DNA of 62,706 bases from Azolla pinnata (GCA_037176905.1 JBBBWG010027501.1:1-62706); one strand, 5' to 3'; numbered from the stretch's first letter, positions 37,701 through 50,042 are shown. Notes: generated by a model not told the origin, from the sequence alone. Made by a program: numbers and translations.

Positions 37701-40700
37701 GGTGGAATTTCATCCAGTTTCATCACAATAGAAGATACTCCATCCGTATAATTAAGAATATACTGTAAGAGTTTTGAAGCAGTTTTTCACATACCAGAAT
37801 AAACTATGAAATTGACGATAGAGCCTGGAACTTCTTCTGATTTGTTGTAAAAAACATGGCAAGGCCACAGGCCTTGGCCAACAGTAACATCGATGGTGAT
37901 GAGAGCATTTCCTGTTTCTTTATGCACCTCTTGGCTGAAGCGTTGAAAGAAAACAGTTCCATTTGGATATGAAAAAGTAAGATTGAAAAGGCGAGGTACT
38001 GTTGAGAAATTGACATTGTTTCCAAACATATCCACCAGTTTCACTACCATCACTGCTTGCTTGCCAGTAAAAAATTGGCTGCTCCCATTTCTCCAAGAAG
38101 CTTTACAATCAGGAATAAACAAAGGACCTGACATTATAAGTCAACTTGTTAGATCTTTCCAACAAGATTGTTGACTTCCTAAATAGGTAGCTTCAGCAAT
38201 GAACTTCCTCTTGAAAATCTCATGTACAAGGGGGTTTAGGGTTTAGGGATGCCATCTTGACTTGTTAGATCTCTTGAACATCTTGAATGGCATGATGAAG
38301 TTTATGAAAGACACGTGCATATATGTGTCATGCATTTTGTAAGTCCTTAACAAATATAATAATGCAAGCATAATGGCATCAGAAACGTACATACACGTCT
38401 TGATTGAAACATGATTGAGGCCATTCCTCCAGCATATTAGAGCATTTACCCTAGATGTCTGTCTAATTGCATACCCCAAAACTCTCTGTTGCATACCCCA
38501 AAATTCTCCTCATCCCAGTATGAAACAGAAGGGGAGGTCGTAAATTATGATATTCAATTGCTAATTAAAAAATCTAAACACTCATCGGCTATGTATAAAT
38601 CTACACAATCTTACCACAAAGTTTTGGTGTTTTCTTCCTCCAATATGGGCATTATTTCTCAAGACTCTAGTACAAAATCAAATCCTTGTCACATACTATG
38701 TGCACGAGAATTATGCCTAAAAGCGAAACAAAATGCATCGCAAAAAATGGTAAATATAACTGGTAGATAAATAGTCGTGGTCGTGCATATGACATGAAAT
38801 CTAGAGGCAAATCTAATGCAAAATGCCTACTGTCACATAAACTACAACTTTATGTATAAAAACCCTGTAAATATGTTATGACATTTCAGATGGTGAGAGT
38901 GTGATTAATCAGTGTTCACATAAACAACTGGATGTTTCTTAAGGAAAGAAAAGTCCATCATAGGAATTACTGTACATTTTCCCAGGGCATTTGGTCCTTA
39001 AGCTTCGGGGCCAAAAGCATGATAGGATTTGTAGCATTATGTACCATATTGATACATAGACTAGATGATGGTTCAACATCAGCATCAGATTTTGGAACTT
39101 CAAGAAGTTCAATACTCCCTTAATTATTGCATTTATGCCTCGCACATTTTTTCTTTCGTCAAATCTGACTTTTACTGTGTAAGCATGTGTACTCTTGCTT
39201 AGACCCGCCATTGTGACAGTGTTGCCCCTTGATAACTACCTTTAAACTACAATTACGCTCATCATCATATCAACCTTGAGACAGTAAGAAAATTATTTCT
39301 GATATAACACATGCTGTTATTTCCCCCAAAAGTCAAGCAAAGGTATATTTATATGCAAAGATTTGAATCATATCACGAGAGAAGCCTTCAAATGAGATAC
39401 CATTTGGCATAAAGAGTTTCACAATGGCTCTTACTACTAAATCAGAACACAGTTCACTAATTACAGTAAAAATTGCTGCCCAACAGGTATGGAAAAGAAT
39501 TCTAAGATTGATTGCTCATGTGGATGCTGAGGCATGCTTGACTTGGCAAGGAGCAATTTGGGGAACAGTGGATGGTGTAATGGCCTTGTATAAAGGTAGC
39601 AACATTAGTACATATTATGTGTTTGATAGGGGAAAGGTAGAATCTCAGTTGTTGGTTACCTTGCAAGTCCAGGAAGAAGAAAATTTCTATTCAAAATGGG
39701 AATAAGTGGCTGCAGTCACATTGTGGGGACAGTGGAGATCTAGATGCAAATCTGTATTTCAAGATATACAAGAGCCTGCAATTGTGGCAATAAAGGCCAT
39801 ATGGAATGAACTTTTGCACACTTTGAAAGGGGAGTGACAGGAGCTTCAGAATGATGTAGGAAGCACAGAGTTTGTTCCGAATCACTTGGAACAACATATA
39901 TATTTATGAATGTTCACAGTAGTAAATTATGAATCATAAGCGTAAATAACAATTCATACAATTACAGAATCAAATTTTCAGAGATGACAATGTTTTAAAT
40001 TGTTGACTGTGAATTTGGTAAGGATGTAACGATTTGATAATTTGTTAATTTAACTTTTTTAGGATAGGTGTTAAAAATTTTGATTCATATCAAGAAGAGT
40101 ACCAGGTGCAACGGTGATATTTTGTGGTGTACTTTTAATTTGCCGACGATCTGCACTTTCAACATGGTACAAGAATCTTCCAGCTTTGGTGGGAATAAAG
40201 CTCACCACCTCACGTTGACTCAGATATATTGGGGCAGTAGAGGTCAACTCATAAGTTTTGTTTAATGGGTTATCATATCTTACAACCTTAAACTCCCTGA
40301 AGTTGTTACGTCCGGGTAGTGGCGTCACCTCATTACCATACGCATCTCTCATTACCACATTCATCTTGACAATTTGTCCTGCAATGAACGATGTCTTATT
40401 CCACGTTCCTGAACATGCCTCGATGTGAACTTCTCCTGAAAATAAAGGCATCATCCATAAAACTTTGTTCTTCTATTTTTAATAAAGAGCCTCTCTCCCC
40501 AAAAATTGAATACCAGGTATCCACGAAAATTTGTCAGTTTATGGAGCAAGTAGCAGTCATGCATTAATTACAGGAACCAAAAGCACATGTTTTCTAATGA
40601 ATGTGTTATAATCCATTCAACTTCTTGTATAATACCCATAAACCAGCACATGTACCTCAATTCGCCCAAATTGGGAGTGGATGATGGGTGTATACCATCT

Positions 40701-43574
40701 AATTGTCCAATTAGGTCAAGCTCAACCTCAAGAAGATATTAATAAAGGGAACCATGTTTCCTTATCATTGTACTTTGATGAAGACCTAATGAAATAGGGT
40801 AACATGACGTACAGCAACTTCATTCTGCTTCACTTTGCCAGATAGTCTATGAGATTCAAATGGATGTAACTTTCAGACATTCTCTTCACCATGCTCTGTA
40901 CTTAGTGTATCTTTAGTTAAGTGAACCACAGCGACAAACAGTGTCAATGCTGCTTGTAAAGATATGCACTTGGGAAGATAGCTTGGAGGTGATGTGGCTG
41001 AGGCCGCCACCATGAGAAATCTGGTCCAGAATACTCCAAGCTAGTTAGGATTCAACAAACTCAATCAGCTTTGACCATTAGTTGAACAGTGTAGTCATCT
41101 CCTGATCCGATATATTCTATAGCAAATGCCTTTAAACAGTCTCCTGTATGGTGCCCAGAGATGCTGCCATATGTACAATATTGTCAGCATATATTAGCAG
41201 GGTTATCTAACTTCATACCAACTGAGCTCCTGTATCACCAATCTAATTCTAGATCCTACCAAATTACAGTCCAAATAGAGTTGGAGAGAGCGGGGCAACC
41301 TTGCTATTATGGAGTAAAATTCGTATTTTACACTGACAAAGGTTTGGACCCTCCTTACCTAATCATGCGATGCTACAACAAAATATACCTCTTACATTCT
41401 CTTACCCACGGAAATAGCCTACTGTGATATTTGAGGACCTTCCCGCACCCTGGTTCAAGAATGGTTTCAGAGACTTCAATCAACTTATAGTTTTTTAATT
41501 AGATATGCTTTGCATTTTTTTATGCTGACAACAGAAACATGCAATGAGATCAGGACCATCCAGCAACATATCATTGAATGCTTCAATGTCATCCTAGACA
41601 GATCCTTGCCCACATATGTCCCATCCGGCAACAGATCATTGAATTCCTCAGTGTCATTCTAGACAAACCCACGCCAAACTTCTAAGCAATCATGTCATTG
41701 GATGTAGCTTATTTTCTCTCATCAGGTGTAAGTTATTACAGAGTGTCTTTCGTTTAGCTTTCTTGATGTCAGATGAGAGCGGATGTGACTTGAACCTCCT
41801 AGATCATTTTTGGTTCAAATGCATTAATTTTGCACCATCCCTCTCCTTGTTCAAGAGATTTAGATCACATCAAGATAAACTCCTACCACATACATATGTA
41901 ACAAATTCAAGCACGGCCCATGTTATTTCAGCTAAGCTAGAAATCGTTACAGGCAAGAATTTCAGATAGATAGGTCCAACAGACTTTGCAACTTACATCA
42001 ATCATATGAAGCATGTGCACATGCATGAGCTGAACCAACCAGAAAAACACCAGTAAAGAAACACCTAAATATACGCAATATAAATGAAGAGAAACTGCAT
42101 TGTACCAAACAAAGCCTTCAAGGAGAAGCAGATACAATTTTTTCTATAGATGATTCATGTTATACCCTACATACGTTCACATTGGAAATAACCGAATACC
42201 TGAATGGTTCACCGAGTAGATGAAAGAGGATCCAATGATGTGAGTATGGTTATCACGTTCAACATGTAGCCGATATGCACCAATGATCTCATTGGTGACA
42301 TTGATAGCCAAGAACCCAGCCTCATCAGTATAGTTCAAAACTTTGCATGGAGCAAGCCTGGGAGATAATGCTGTTGAGAAAACATGGAGTGGATAAGTAG
42401 GTATCTGCCCTGCGGTCGCTGTGATGTTATTTTTATAATCATCCACCAAAAGCACCTTAAGGGTAAAATATTCCCCTGCTGTCAGGTTATTGACTTTTGT
42501 CACCAAATACCCCTTCGAATTGTTAACTGAAACATCACCTGAAAAGAGCATATGCTACACGTGTTTAGGCTTCAGCTATACATTTCAGAGTAATGGTCTG
42601 CTAGTACTTCCATCAGAAATAAAAAATTCAATAAAATGGAATCAAGATAATCGACCTGGTTTGATAGTCATATCAAAAGGTGAACCTTGAAATGCCTTGA
42701 ATGTGTGGTCTGAACCCCAATTTGATACCCCAACATTTGCTCGCCAAGATCCACATGTCACGGGAATAAAAGAAACCCACATATATCCATTGGCAATGTT
42801 AAAGCCTGAAGTTATGTTCCTGGTTACATTCTTGAAGCTCAGTGTGAATGCATCCGAAAGCATCATCCTATCGGAATCATTTACTTCACCCGTAGTGGAG
42901 TTCTTTATATATCCTCCATGATCTCTCAGTGCCACAGTGAAATTGGCAATCTTCCCAGCTATCAGTGATCTGGGGGAATACGGTGACCATTCTAACGGAC
43001 CACAATCTTCTATGGACAACGGACCTGTTAAGTACATTCAGAATTATTATGTGACTATTAATTGATTAGCCTGATATTCTATGGATAACCTTGAAGAGCC
43101 GTAATTAATTAGTCACATGAACCGTTATATTTCAATGCAACATAAAATCCATCCTGAACAACAAGCAGACAATACATACACTCAAGAAAATGCTTTGAGA
43201 TTCATTAATACTACGACATAACTGTTCTCTAAGAAGAAAAGAAACATGACCATCAGCATTTAATAATGTAGAAAGAAACCCAAAACTTAAAGCAACGAAT
43301 CTGAATGGAAAAACTTTACCTGAGATGAAGACAACCTTGATTTTACTGGAGAAAGCCTGATTGTTTAGTTTTGCAGTTATATTGTATGTATAGTACTGAT
43401 TTGGAACAAAAGTACCAGAATATTCACAATCACCATTAACTTTATTTACAACATCCACATCTCTCATCCATGTGCAAGTAAATTGTACATAAGAAACCGG
43501 CGACTCCAGGGTAAAAGGTGGAATGTCCAATAAATAAGGCTTGCAGTTCAAGCATTGATCAGCACAATCAGTAA
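25772..43574 (-). CDS. GEX2: GEX2-like giant gamete surface protein, filamin-like repeats (N-terminal exon unresolved)
   Basis: Twenty-five exons close in frame to 2,399 residues. They are 43320-43574, 42656-43024, 42200-42538, 40103-40435, 37795-38127, 37168-37488, 36463-36873, 35731-36063, 35130-35447, 34697-35032, 34290-34616, 33728-34048, 33114-33449, 32495-32818, 31751-32083, 31144-31524, 30041-30352, 29768-29889, 28701-28921, 28403-28612, 27742-27995, 27235-27476, 26649-26793, 26008-26201 and 25772-25903. GEX2 is a sperm membrane protein needed for gamete attachment in Arabidopsis. Seen: a Cys-rich first exon; 16 filamin-like modules, most ending GSPFxFTxxxG; cadherin-like modules (IDVLSND, GPRNFNGRDLLTLLVID); and a single TM (VLLAIGLFITSVISAYVIF) followed by an acidic tail of about 85 residues. 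Many N-x-S/T sites fit an extracellular domain. The first exon opens in phase 1, so a start and signal peptide lie upstream, probably before 44140. Identity rests on architecture and remembered similarity. Confidence 0.82.
33499..33690. repeat. 99-bp tandem duplication in a GEX2 intron region
   Basis: GATGAAAAGACTAGTGATC starts at 33499 and a near copy at 33598. Both run through CACAATTCAGTAGAAGAAAA and TATTATCC. Lies between two filamin-like exons. Confidence 0.85.
38128..40102. other. long GEX2 intron (1.98 kb)
   Basis: Far longer than most introns of this gene. It contains short unrelated ORFs (39424-39705 on +, 38939-39211 on -) and a small TTTAGGG run near 38230, suggesting inserted DNA. 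No filamin-like exon seen in it. Confidence 0.5.
40436..42199. other. long GEX2 intron (1.76 kb)
   Basis: No module exon recognised. Contains a diverged direct repeat of about 70 bp (CCATCCAGCAACATATCATTG near 41548 and CCATCCGGCAACAGATCATTG near 41620). Probably old inserted DNA. Confidence 0.45.
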
Positions 43575-44886
43575 CTGCAAAGAATTGTACATAGAAGGAG
43601 TCTAATGCAATCACCGACGTTTTTTTGCTGAATCGAGAGCACTCATAAGCTTGTATACATGTGCAAAAGCAACAAAACGCAAATTTTTAGGATAAATCAA
43701 GGCATCGGCTTTTTTGAATTCCATTTCAATATATGCATAGACACGGAGATAGAGAGATGAGAAAATACACAGAGATCCAGCTTCTGCAAGGCGAATAACA
43801 TTTGCTATGTGGAGCCCTGTTACAAAAGAACCCATAACGCGAAATCAGCTGACATTTCCGAAAAACGTGAAATCGATGCGTTCTACATTCAATAAACTGA
43901 GGAAACCTGTAAGCCATATGAATCCCATTATTGAAGCGAGAGTACAGCCATAGCCGGCCTGTAAAAGGAGCATTGCACACAAATATGAGTTGAAGTAGAG
44001 ATAAATGATCTGTTCCGCGTGAGGGCTTGGATTTTAACCCTTCAAAACTGCTACGATACGAGGAAAACAAGAGAATTGCAAGAAGAGGGAGAGGCGTCTG
44101 ACCGTGATAAGGATGAGATCCATAAGCTCTGTTCATGAGATTCTTCGATACGTTTGCTCAAAGAAGTACAGTCCAAATGCGCAGAGAATGCAAGAGGAGA
44201 TGGGGGGAGAAAATGCTTCTAAAAGTTAGTTAAAACTAACTTTGATTTTGTCTCTATTTTATTTTTGAGGTGTCTTCACACATTTCTTTGCTTACTAATG
44301 TAGATAATTGTGTTTTACTACCAGATTAGCAATGGATTAACCCTAAACCCTAAACTGTAAATGTGATATGAGATGATGAGGATCATTTATTATTGATTTC
44401 GAAATGATATTCGTCGTCTCGTATGGATAAGGTCAAATAACCTGGAAAAAAAACGATGATACATTTCCCCGTATTTTTAACCGAAAGATTTAGATTTGTA
44501 ACAGCTGCGTATTTCAGCCAATGCATAATTTCTCTACTCGTTAGATGTGTTGCTCTAATGCGTGATGTTGGTTGGGCTCGAGAACAAAAGATGCATCTCC
44601 AAAGTGATACATCTCGTTTTTCTTTCTTTGAATGGTGGCATAAGAAACAACGTTGAACAACACAAGTTCGCTCACTGTGTGGCCAATGGCGAAAGATATC
44701 ACGGCAATGTTATAAACCACGACTTTTGAGCATGCGTAGCAAGTTGGAAGAGCTCCTGCTCGTGCCATCTTACGACGAGGTTATGTTCCGATTTTTCCGA
44801 GTATTCTTTGGGTACACTGCAAAAAATCGACGCCCAAGAAATGGTTTGAAAGTTCATTACTACCCGATCGAACTAAATCTAGCAAG
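43575..44886. other. GEX2 5' region, first exon not resolved
   Basis: On the minus strand this should hold the GEX2 start codon, signal peptide exon and promoter. An ATG at 44136-44134 opens 136 codons with a hydrophobic PLPLLAILLF segment, but I found no donor that delivers phase 1 to the exon at 43574 with a plausible intron length. Short ORFs further upstream (44456-44768) are not recognised. Confidence 0.4.
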
Positions 44887-45302
44887 GGGGTTTAGGGTTT
44901 AACGGTTAAGGTTTAGGCTCGAGGGTTTAGGTTTTAAGCTTAAAGCGAAAGGTTTAAGGTTAGGGTTTAAGGGTTAAGGTTTAGGATTTAGGGTTAAAGG
45001 TTAAAGATTAAAGGTTAAAGGTTTAGGTTTAAAGGTTTAGGCTTGAGGCTTTAGGGTTAAGGGTTAAAGGTTAAATGTTTAGGGTTTGAAAGGTTTAGGT
45101 TTTAAGCTTTAGGGCTAAAGGTTTAGGGTTAAGGTTTAGACTTCAGGTTTTAGGGTTGAAGGTTTAAGGCTTAGGGCTTAGGGCTTAGGGTTTAGGGTTT
45201 AGGGTTTAGGGTTTAAGGTTTAGGGTTTAAGGTTTAGGGTTTAGGGTTAGGTTAAAGGCTTAAGGTTTAGGGTTAGGGTTTAAGATTTAGGGTTAGGGTT
45301 TA
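44887..45302. repeat. interstitial telomere-like array, about 415 bp
   Basis: Dense TTTAGGG-type words, most regular around 45180-45250 and more degenerate (GGTTAAAGG, GGTTTAAGG, GGCTTAGGG) elsewhere. The G-rich strand is the plus strand. Confidence 0.9.
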
Positions 45303-48300
45303 CGAGAGGTCCATTTTCAAGCTACAGGTTTTTGCAAGGCGTCGTTTTGGTGGCAGCCGCCATGGCTATGGCGAGAGCTCGACATCCGGATGTCTCGTCG
45401 CATGTTCTCACGTATCCGGAAACCGTCCTTCTCCTCCTTCGTTTTGCTGTACCAGCCGTGTTGAATCCAAATTCTGCTGCTCGTTTATTCCCGCTTTTCT
45501 TCTCTTTCCCCATGCAGCTTGCGGTTCTATCCGCTTCTCGTGCGTCAAGCTCATCTGCGACAGTTCCACTTCCTTCAGTCCTCGCAGGAGCTTTAAAGCT
45601 AATTTACCTTGTACCGCCTACAGGTTTGTTTTCCATCTCTGACATTTTGTGTCGTCTTTACCTCAGGCTTATTATGATCGAGTATTTTCAACTTCATTAG
45701 AGAAGAGCTTTCAAGAAGCTTCCCCTCACTGCATTTTTGAATCAAGAAATTACAGATTAATACCATAAACTGCATGCTTAGACATCGTAACACTGATATT
45801 CTGTTTGTATTCTCCAGTGCATCTCATCTTCTTTTCTGAAATAATAACAGTTGCAGTTTAGACCTTTTTTGTGTCAAGTGAGAACTTCCCATGGCAAAGT
45901 AATAGTTCACATCTCCGGTTTCGGGCTAGATGAATCACAGCAAATGGATGTTTCGACACACTACTTAATTTCGACAAGTGATTCATTGTGAATTGGAACC
46001 GTATGGCCGATCAGATGTCAGTGAGCAACAAAAGGCCAATACTTGGATGATAAGGAGGATGCACGAACGAAGACATAAGATGAAACCAGTGGATATTTAC
46101 AAAACACTGTAAAGTAGAGTGTGATGCACTATGCGCAAGAGCTAGAGCATGAAAAGATGGGAAGCATTGAGAAAGTATGAAAATGTCTCAACTGTAAGTA
46201 GACACAATGTTAGAACGAAGTGCTTTGCCGAAAACACCGGATGGATTCAAAAAGACATTTTTTCCAACTTGCCTGTATATTTCTGGGGCATGACGGTGCC
46301 AATGAGCAGCCAAAAGTTTTCAAAGTTGAAAGTGAAGAACCGAGGGACAAAAGGCATATTGAGGTCCATCAATGTTAGGTATAAGCTCCAAAATAAAGTC
46401 ATCTACTCCAAATTATAAGCTGTGGCTGTGCCAAAGTTGCTTGGTGCCATTGAAATAAAAAAACTCCATACACAGATAGTATTCTAGTTAAATTGCAACA
46501 TTCTTATGGTGGTTTAATCTTCACAAATTTGGCGAGTACAAAAAAGATTATCTCAGAAAACAAGGCCTGTGGGATCTTCTGTTAATCTCAAGAGTACACC
46601 AGTGTGAACAACAAGGGGGAGGTTAATGCATAACTCTCGAGATAAAAACATAATATGATTGTTGTAACTTGAAAATTTGACCAAGCCACAGTTATGAGCT
46701 TTCTCTGATGGAGAAGAATCTGAGAAACAAGAGTAGAGGCCAAACCAGAAGAGACCTTATTTGTTGTAACTAGCATCAACAACCATTGATCTCAAAGAGG
46801 AGGAGTTTTCGTATTGAAACGTGCTGCAGGACTGAAAGACAAGCAGGAAAGAGGATAAGGAAGAAGACTGAAACTTTGGATGACCCTCCCCAAGAACCTT
46901 CTGTATTAAACCTTTAATCGTAAATCTCTGTAAAACTACCATTGTATTAAGTATCAGTGGGGTTTCTTTATAATCGTGTTTGGGGCCCTCTCATTTATTT
47001 TCTAGATTCTTTCATCAATGAGTTGATGGATTAGGGAATAAAACGAACTGCAAAACTAGGGAAAACGATTTGAGCTGAAAGGTTATCCATCCCGTTCGTG
47101 CATCATATCCCTTTAGCGAACCTCTTTAGGGTCTAACAAATCTTAATTACCACAAATAAATACAAAAAGGATCTGCAAACAATACATTATATCCATAAAA
47201 ATATACATAGTTAGCATATTTGGGCTTGCAATGCCGAGAGCAAGGGAGGTGAGAATCTTGTTAGTTATACATGATATGTCTTTCAGACTTCCTGGAATAG
47301 AAAATCAAATCAAATTATGAATCATTATTCCATGGATTGATGTCCATAGGAGCTAGTGAACTAAAGCGTTTCATGGATAAAATGCTAGTAACTGTCTTCA
47401 GTTAGGATGCTGGAAATTGAAGCTTCTAGCAGTTCTACTGGAAACTTAACTAGAAAATAAACTGAATGAGATTACTTGTAGTTCACAGCATTACTGAAGG
47501 TCGAAATGTGGTTTTCCACATTTATGAGTTGTTGCAATATTTTTTGTTCTGGTTGGTTTCCGTTGAGGTTATTGTGAATTTTAAAACATGGGTTTTAACT
47601 TCTTCAGATGATGATGATACCTAATGTAGTATTAATATCTTATACCTAATATGGCTTTTTTACTGCTCAGATGATTTGGATGGTACATGAGGTTGATCCT
47701 GAGGACAAGTGGTGAGTCCTGAGCCAGCAGGTTCATCACCACCAGGCTAATCATCGTTGTGGAATTATTGTCATGGTACTTACTCAAATGTGGGAAATTT
47801 TTCAGTTAGTAAAAGATAATAATCTAATGACCTTTTTTGGAAAAAAGCTATTAATCTGCATTATATGTTTGTATCTTTCTATTATTGCCATTTGGAATCT
47901 TCTTTTATAGAAGTACATAAAAAGTTCTGCTGATTGTACACAGGCGTCTTCGCTTGCATTTGAAAAGAGGAGTAATTGTACGTCTCTTGTCATCTACTAG
48001 CCAAATGATAGGATGAGTGTTCGTTCTGATTGATTGATTGATGCATTTGTTCGCTTATCTTTATTGTTTTGCAGGAAATGCAGTGTTATGGGAGAGCTTC
48101 TTATTAGTGTCTGTCTTGTTGTAATCACATTGTACAGTTGTCAAAAGAGTTTTTTTAATGAGTGTTCATTCTGATTGATTGATTGATGCATTTGTTCGCT
48201 TATCTTTATCGTTTTGCAGAAAATGCAGTGTCATGGGAGAGCTTCTGATTAGTGTCTGTCTTGTTGTAATCACATTGTACAGTTGTCAAAAGAGTTTTTT

Positions 48301-48722
48301 TTGGTAGGCAAGAACTTTGACAACGATGTGCGCTTTTTTATTCATAGAATTGCAACCCTCAAGCGTTATCACTGTGGAGGACGTGGTCAATGGATCACCT
48401 GTGAATCTCACCCAAAACATGAACTGAACCATCATTTTCATAACAAAAACACAGACTGAAAAGCAAACAAACCAAAATGGATCTCATTTGCATTGCATTG
48501 GCAACGACAATGAGAAATTTGAAGGAGGATGTAAGTATTTACAAGCTATTTATTTTCTCACAAGGATATTTCTATATTTATATATTGGTGTAAAGCTACT
48601 GTTTGAGAGAAACATTAAAGAAGTTATGGATGATGTTGGTGTGGCTATTCTGGGTTCTCAAGGCTCGTCCTTTAAAGTTACAGATGGCAAACTATAGATA
48701 ATGTATTGTTGAAGGTTTTGGT
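45303..48722. other. 3.4 kb without a recognised gene
   Basis: ORFs at 45332-45700 (+, Ala/Leu-rich) and 46149-46418 (+) are the largest, and neither resembles a known protein. A 145-bp tandem duplication lies at 48013-48302. The 3' untranslated region of the LC8 gene probably begins just below 48723. Confidence 0.45.
48013..48302. repeat. 145-bp tandem duplication
   Basis: ATGAGTGTTCGTTCTGATTG at 48013 and a copy at 48158 (one substitution in this phrase). Both run through TTTTGCAG, AAATGCAGTGT and TTGTCAAAAGAGTTTTTT with only a few differences. Confidence 0.93.
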
Positions 48723-49904
48723 TTAGAATGGTGCTCCTTTGAAAAGCAAGAAAGCCAGCTTCTCCAGTCCAAAATAAATAAAATTTCCACGTGCATGAGT
48801 CACGAATGACCCAAAATTTGTGCCAACGACACATTGCCAACCAGGTCCGTAACATTTGTCAAACTCCTGTGAACAAGAAGTCACACCCATGTTAATTTGG
48901 TTGATTATAATATGCCAGCTAACAAACATGATGTATTACAAGAATTATCTCAAAAGAGGGTAAACAACACAAATACAAACCATCATTCATTAGTGAAAAT
49001 GGCTAGAAGATAATGACTTATAGACCGTATAGCAAATGGCTTTGATTTGGATAATTGAATGTGGTTATAGATCTCACAAAGAATGAATTGTAGAATCGCA
49101 AAGGCTGTTGGTAATTGTTTCAATACTAATGGGCCATGATTTTTGGAGGGAATCTTCTAGGGTCTGCAAAGAGCCAATGACTAGCATAGGGGAAACACGT
49201 ACACGCATTGGAGACTCTCAGAACATCAACATGTATGGTGAATCACAGAATATCAACAGGTATGGTGAATCTCAGAACATCAACATGTATGGTGAATCTC
49301 AGAATATCAACAGGTATGCTGAATCTCAGACATCAACATGTATGGTGGATCTCAGAATATTAACAGGTATGATGAATCTCAGAACATCAACAGGTATGGT
49401 GAATCTCAGAACATCAACAGGTATGTTGAATCTGACAGGTATGGTGAATGAACATATGGTTAATTGAGGATGGGAAAGAAAGTCACATGAATCATAGACA
49501 CCTACTTGTTTGGCATATGGGCTCACTATGTGGATATGCTTCTCAAGCACAATGATAGATGCAGCGGTTGGCTCTGGGCTGAGGGATGTGCAGTGTATGC
49601 TCTTAACATCAGATCTTGTGAAGAACAAAGGAGAGGAAGGGCATTAATGTAATAATCCCAGCATAAGCAGAGATTGACATAAGGGCTGCAAGGACTGGTG
49701 ATAAATGCAAGACTAATTCTGTGCAATGAAGAAACAGGCATTTAGAATGGGAGGTGGAGGTCAGACCTTCTTCAAGTAGGCAGCTATGCTCTGGCAATCA
49801 CTGACATCATGGACATCAAGGGCTCTGCTTGCACATCTCATGGCATGGTGCTGCATGACCACAGGCATGTCTGTCTCTCCCATGGCTGCCTTGCCCTCCA
49901 ACAT
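48723..49904 (-). CDS. dynein light chain, LC8-type, 2 exons
   Basis: Exons 49767-49904 and 48723-48866 join in phase 0 to 93 residues, the size of plant LC8-like proteins. LC8 proteins are dimeric hub proteins that bind short linear motifs; land plants keep them even where dynein motors are absent. Seen: [18 protein letters not shown] start, a typical plant form; IAAYLKK then [32 protein letters not shown]; and the end LAFLLFKG. The first ATG of the conserved MLEGKA block is used. The 900-bp intron carries a 27-bp minisatellite. The 5' leader side carries (CT)n and (CTT)n runs, common near plant start sites. Confidence 0.93.
49227..49450. repeat. 27-bp minisatellite in the LC8 intron
   Basis: About eight to nine copies of TATGGTGAATCTCAGAACAT plus CAACATG or CAACAGG, in places alternating between the two endings. 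Some units are shortened. Confidence 0.92.
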
Positions 49905-49914
49905 GTTGCTGGTA

Positions 49915-49917
<3 letters not shown>

Positions 49918-49945
<28 letters not shown>
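49918..49945. repeat. (GA)n microsatellite
   Basis: Fourteen GA units, 14 bp upstream of the LC8 ATG. On the LC8 sense strand it is a (CT)n tract in the leader or core promoter. Confidence 0.95.
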
Positions 49946-49949
<4 letters not shown>

Positions 49950-50042
49950 TTCCTTTTCCCTTTATCCTGATCTATGCAGTAGTAATACCCTCTGTGAGTT
50001 CCTCCTTATATATATATGTATATGGACAGCTATCTACATAGC

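Larger units (their letters stand above)
30041..43024 (-). other. array of 16 filamin-like module exons, all phase 1-1
   Basis: Every exon from 42656-43024 to 30041-30352 has a length divisible by three (312-411 nt), begins after one base of a Gly codon and ends after the first base of another Gly codon. Each exon is therefore one removable or duplicable module. Typical module text: Trp near position 12, then F.AG, V...D..GN, and a closing GSPF box. Modules at 37168-37488 and 40103-40435 lack a good GSPF box. Confidence 0.85.

Noticed and set aside
39424-39705. 93-codon ORF in a GEX2 intron as a nested gene
   Set aside because: No recognised domain; more likely debris of inserted DNA.
43726-44136. 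136-codon ORF as the GEX2 first exon
   Set aside because: It has a hydrophobic patch, but no donor gives the needed phase 1 with an intron of workable length, and the later part is not signal-like.
44887-45302. A chromosome end
   Set aside because: The repeat is degenerate, internal and flanked by genes on both sides.
45332-45700. Ala/Leu-rich ORF next to the telomere-like block as a gene
   Set aside because: No family resemblance, and a competing ORF lies on the other strand over the same bases.
49227-49450. Regular 27-bp direct repeats, superficially like a CRISPR array
   Set aside because: There are no spacers, the units are contiguous, and the context is a plant intron.
49506-49620. 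[14 protein letters not shown] followed by a GT donor, first taken as the middle LC8 exon
   Set aside because: The exon at 49767-49904 ends AAYLKK and splices directly to EFDKCYG in phase 0, giving a complete LC8. The other match is coincidental.
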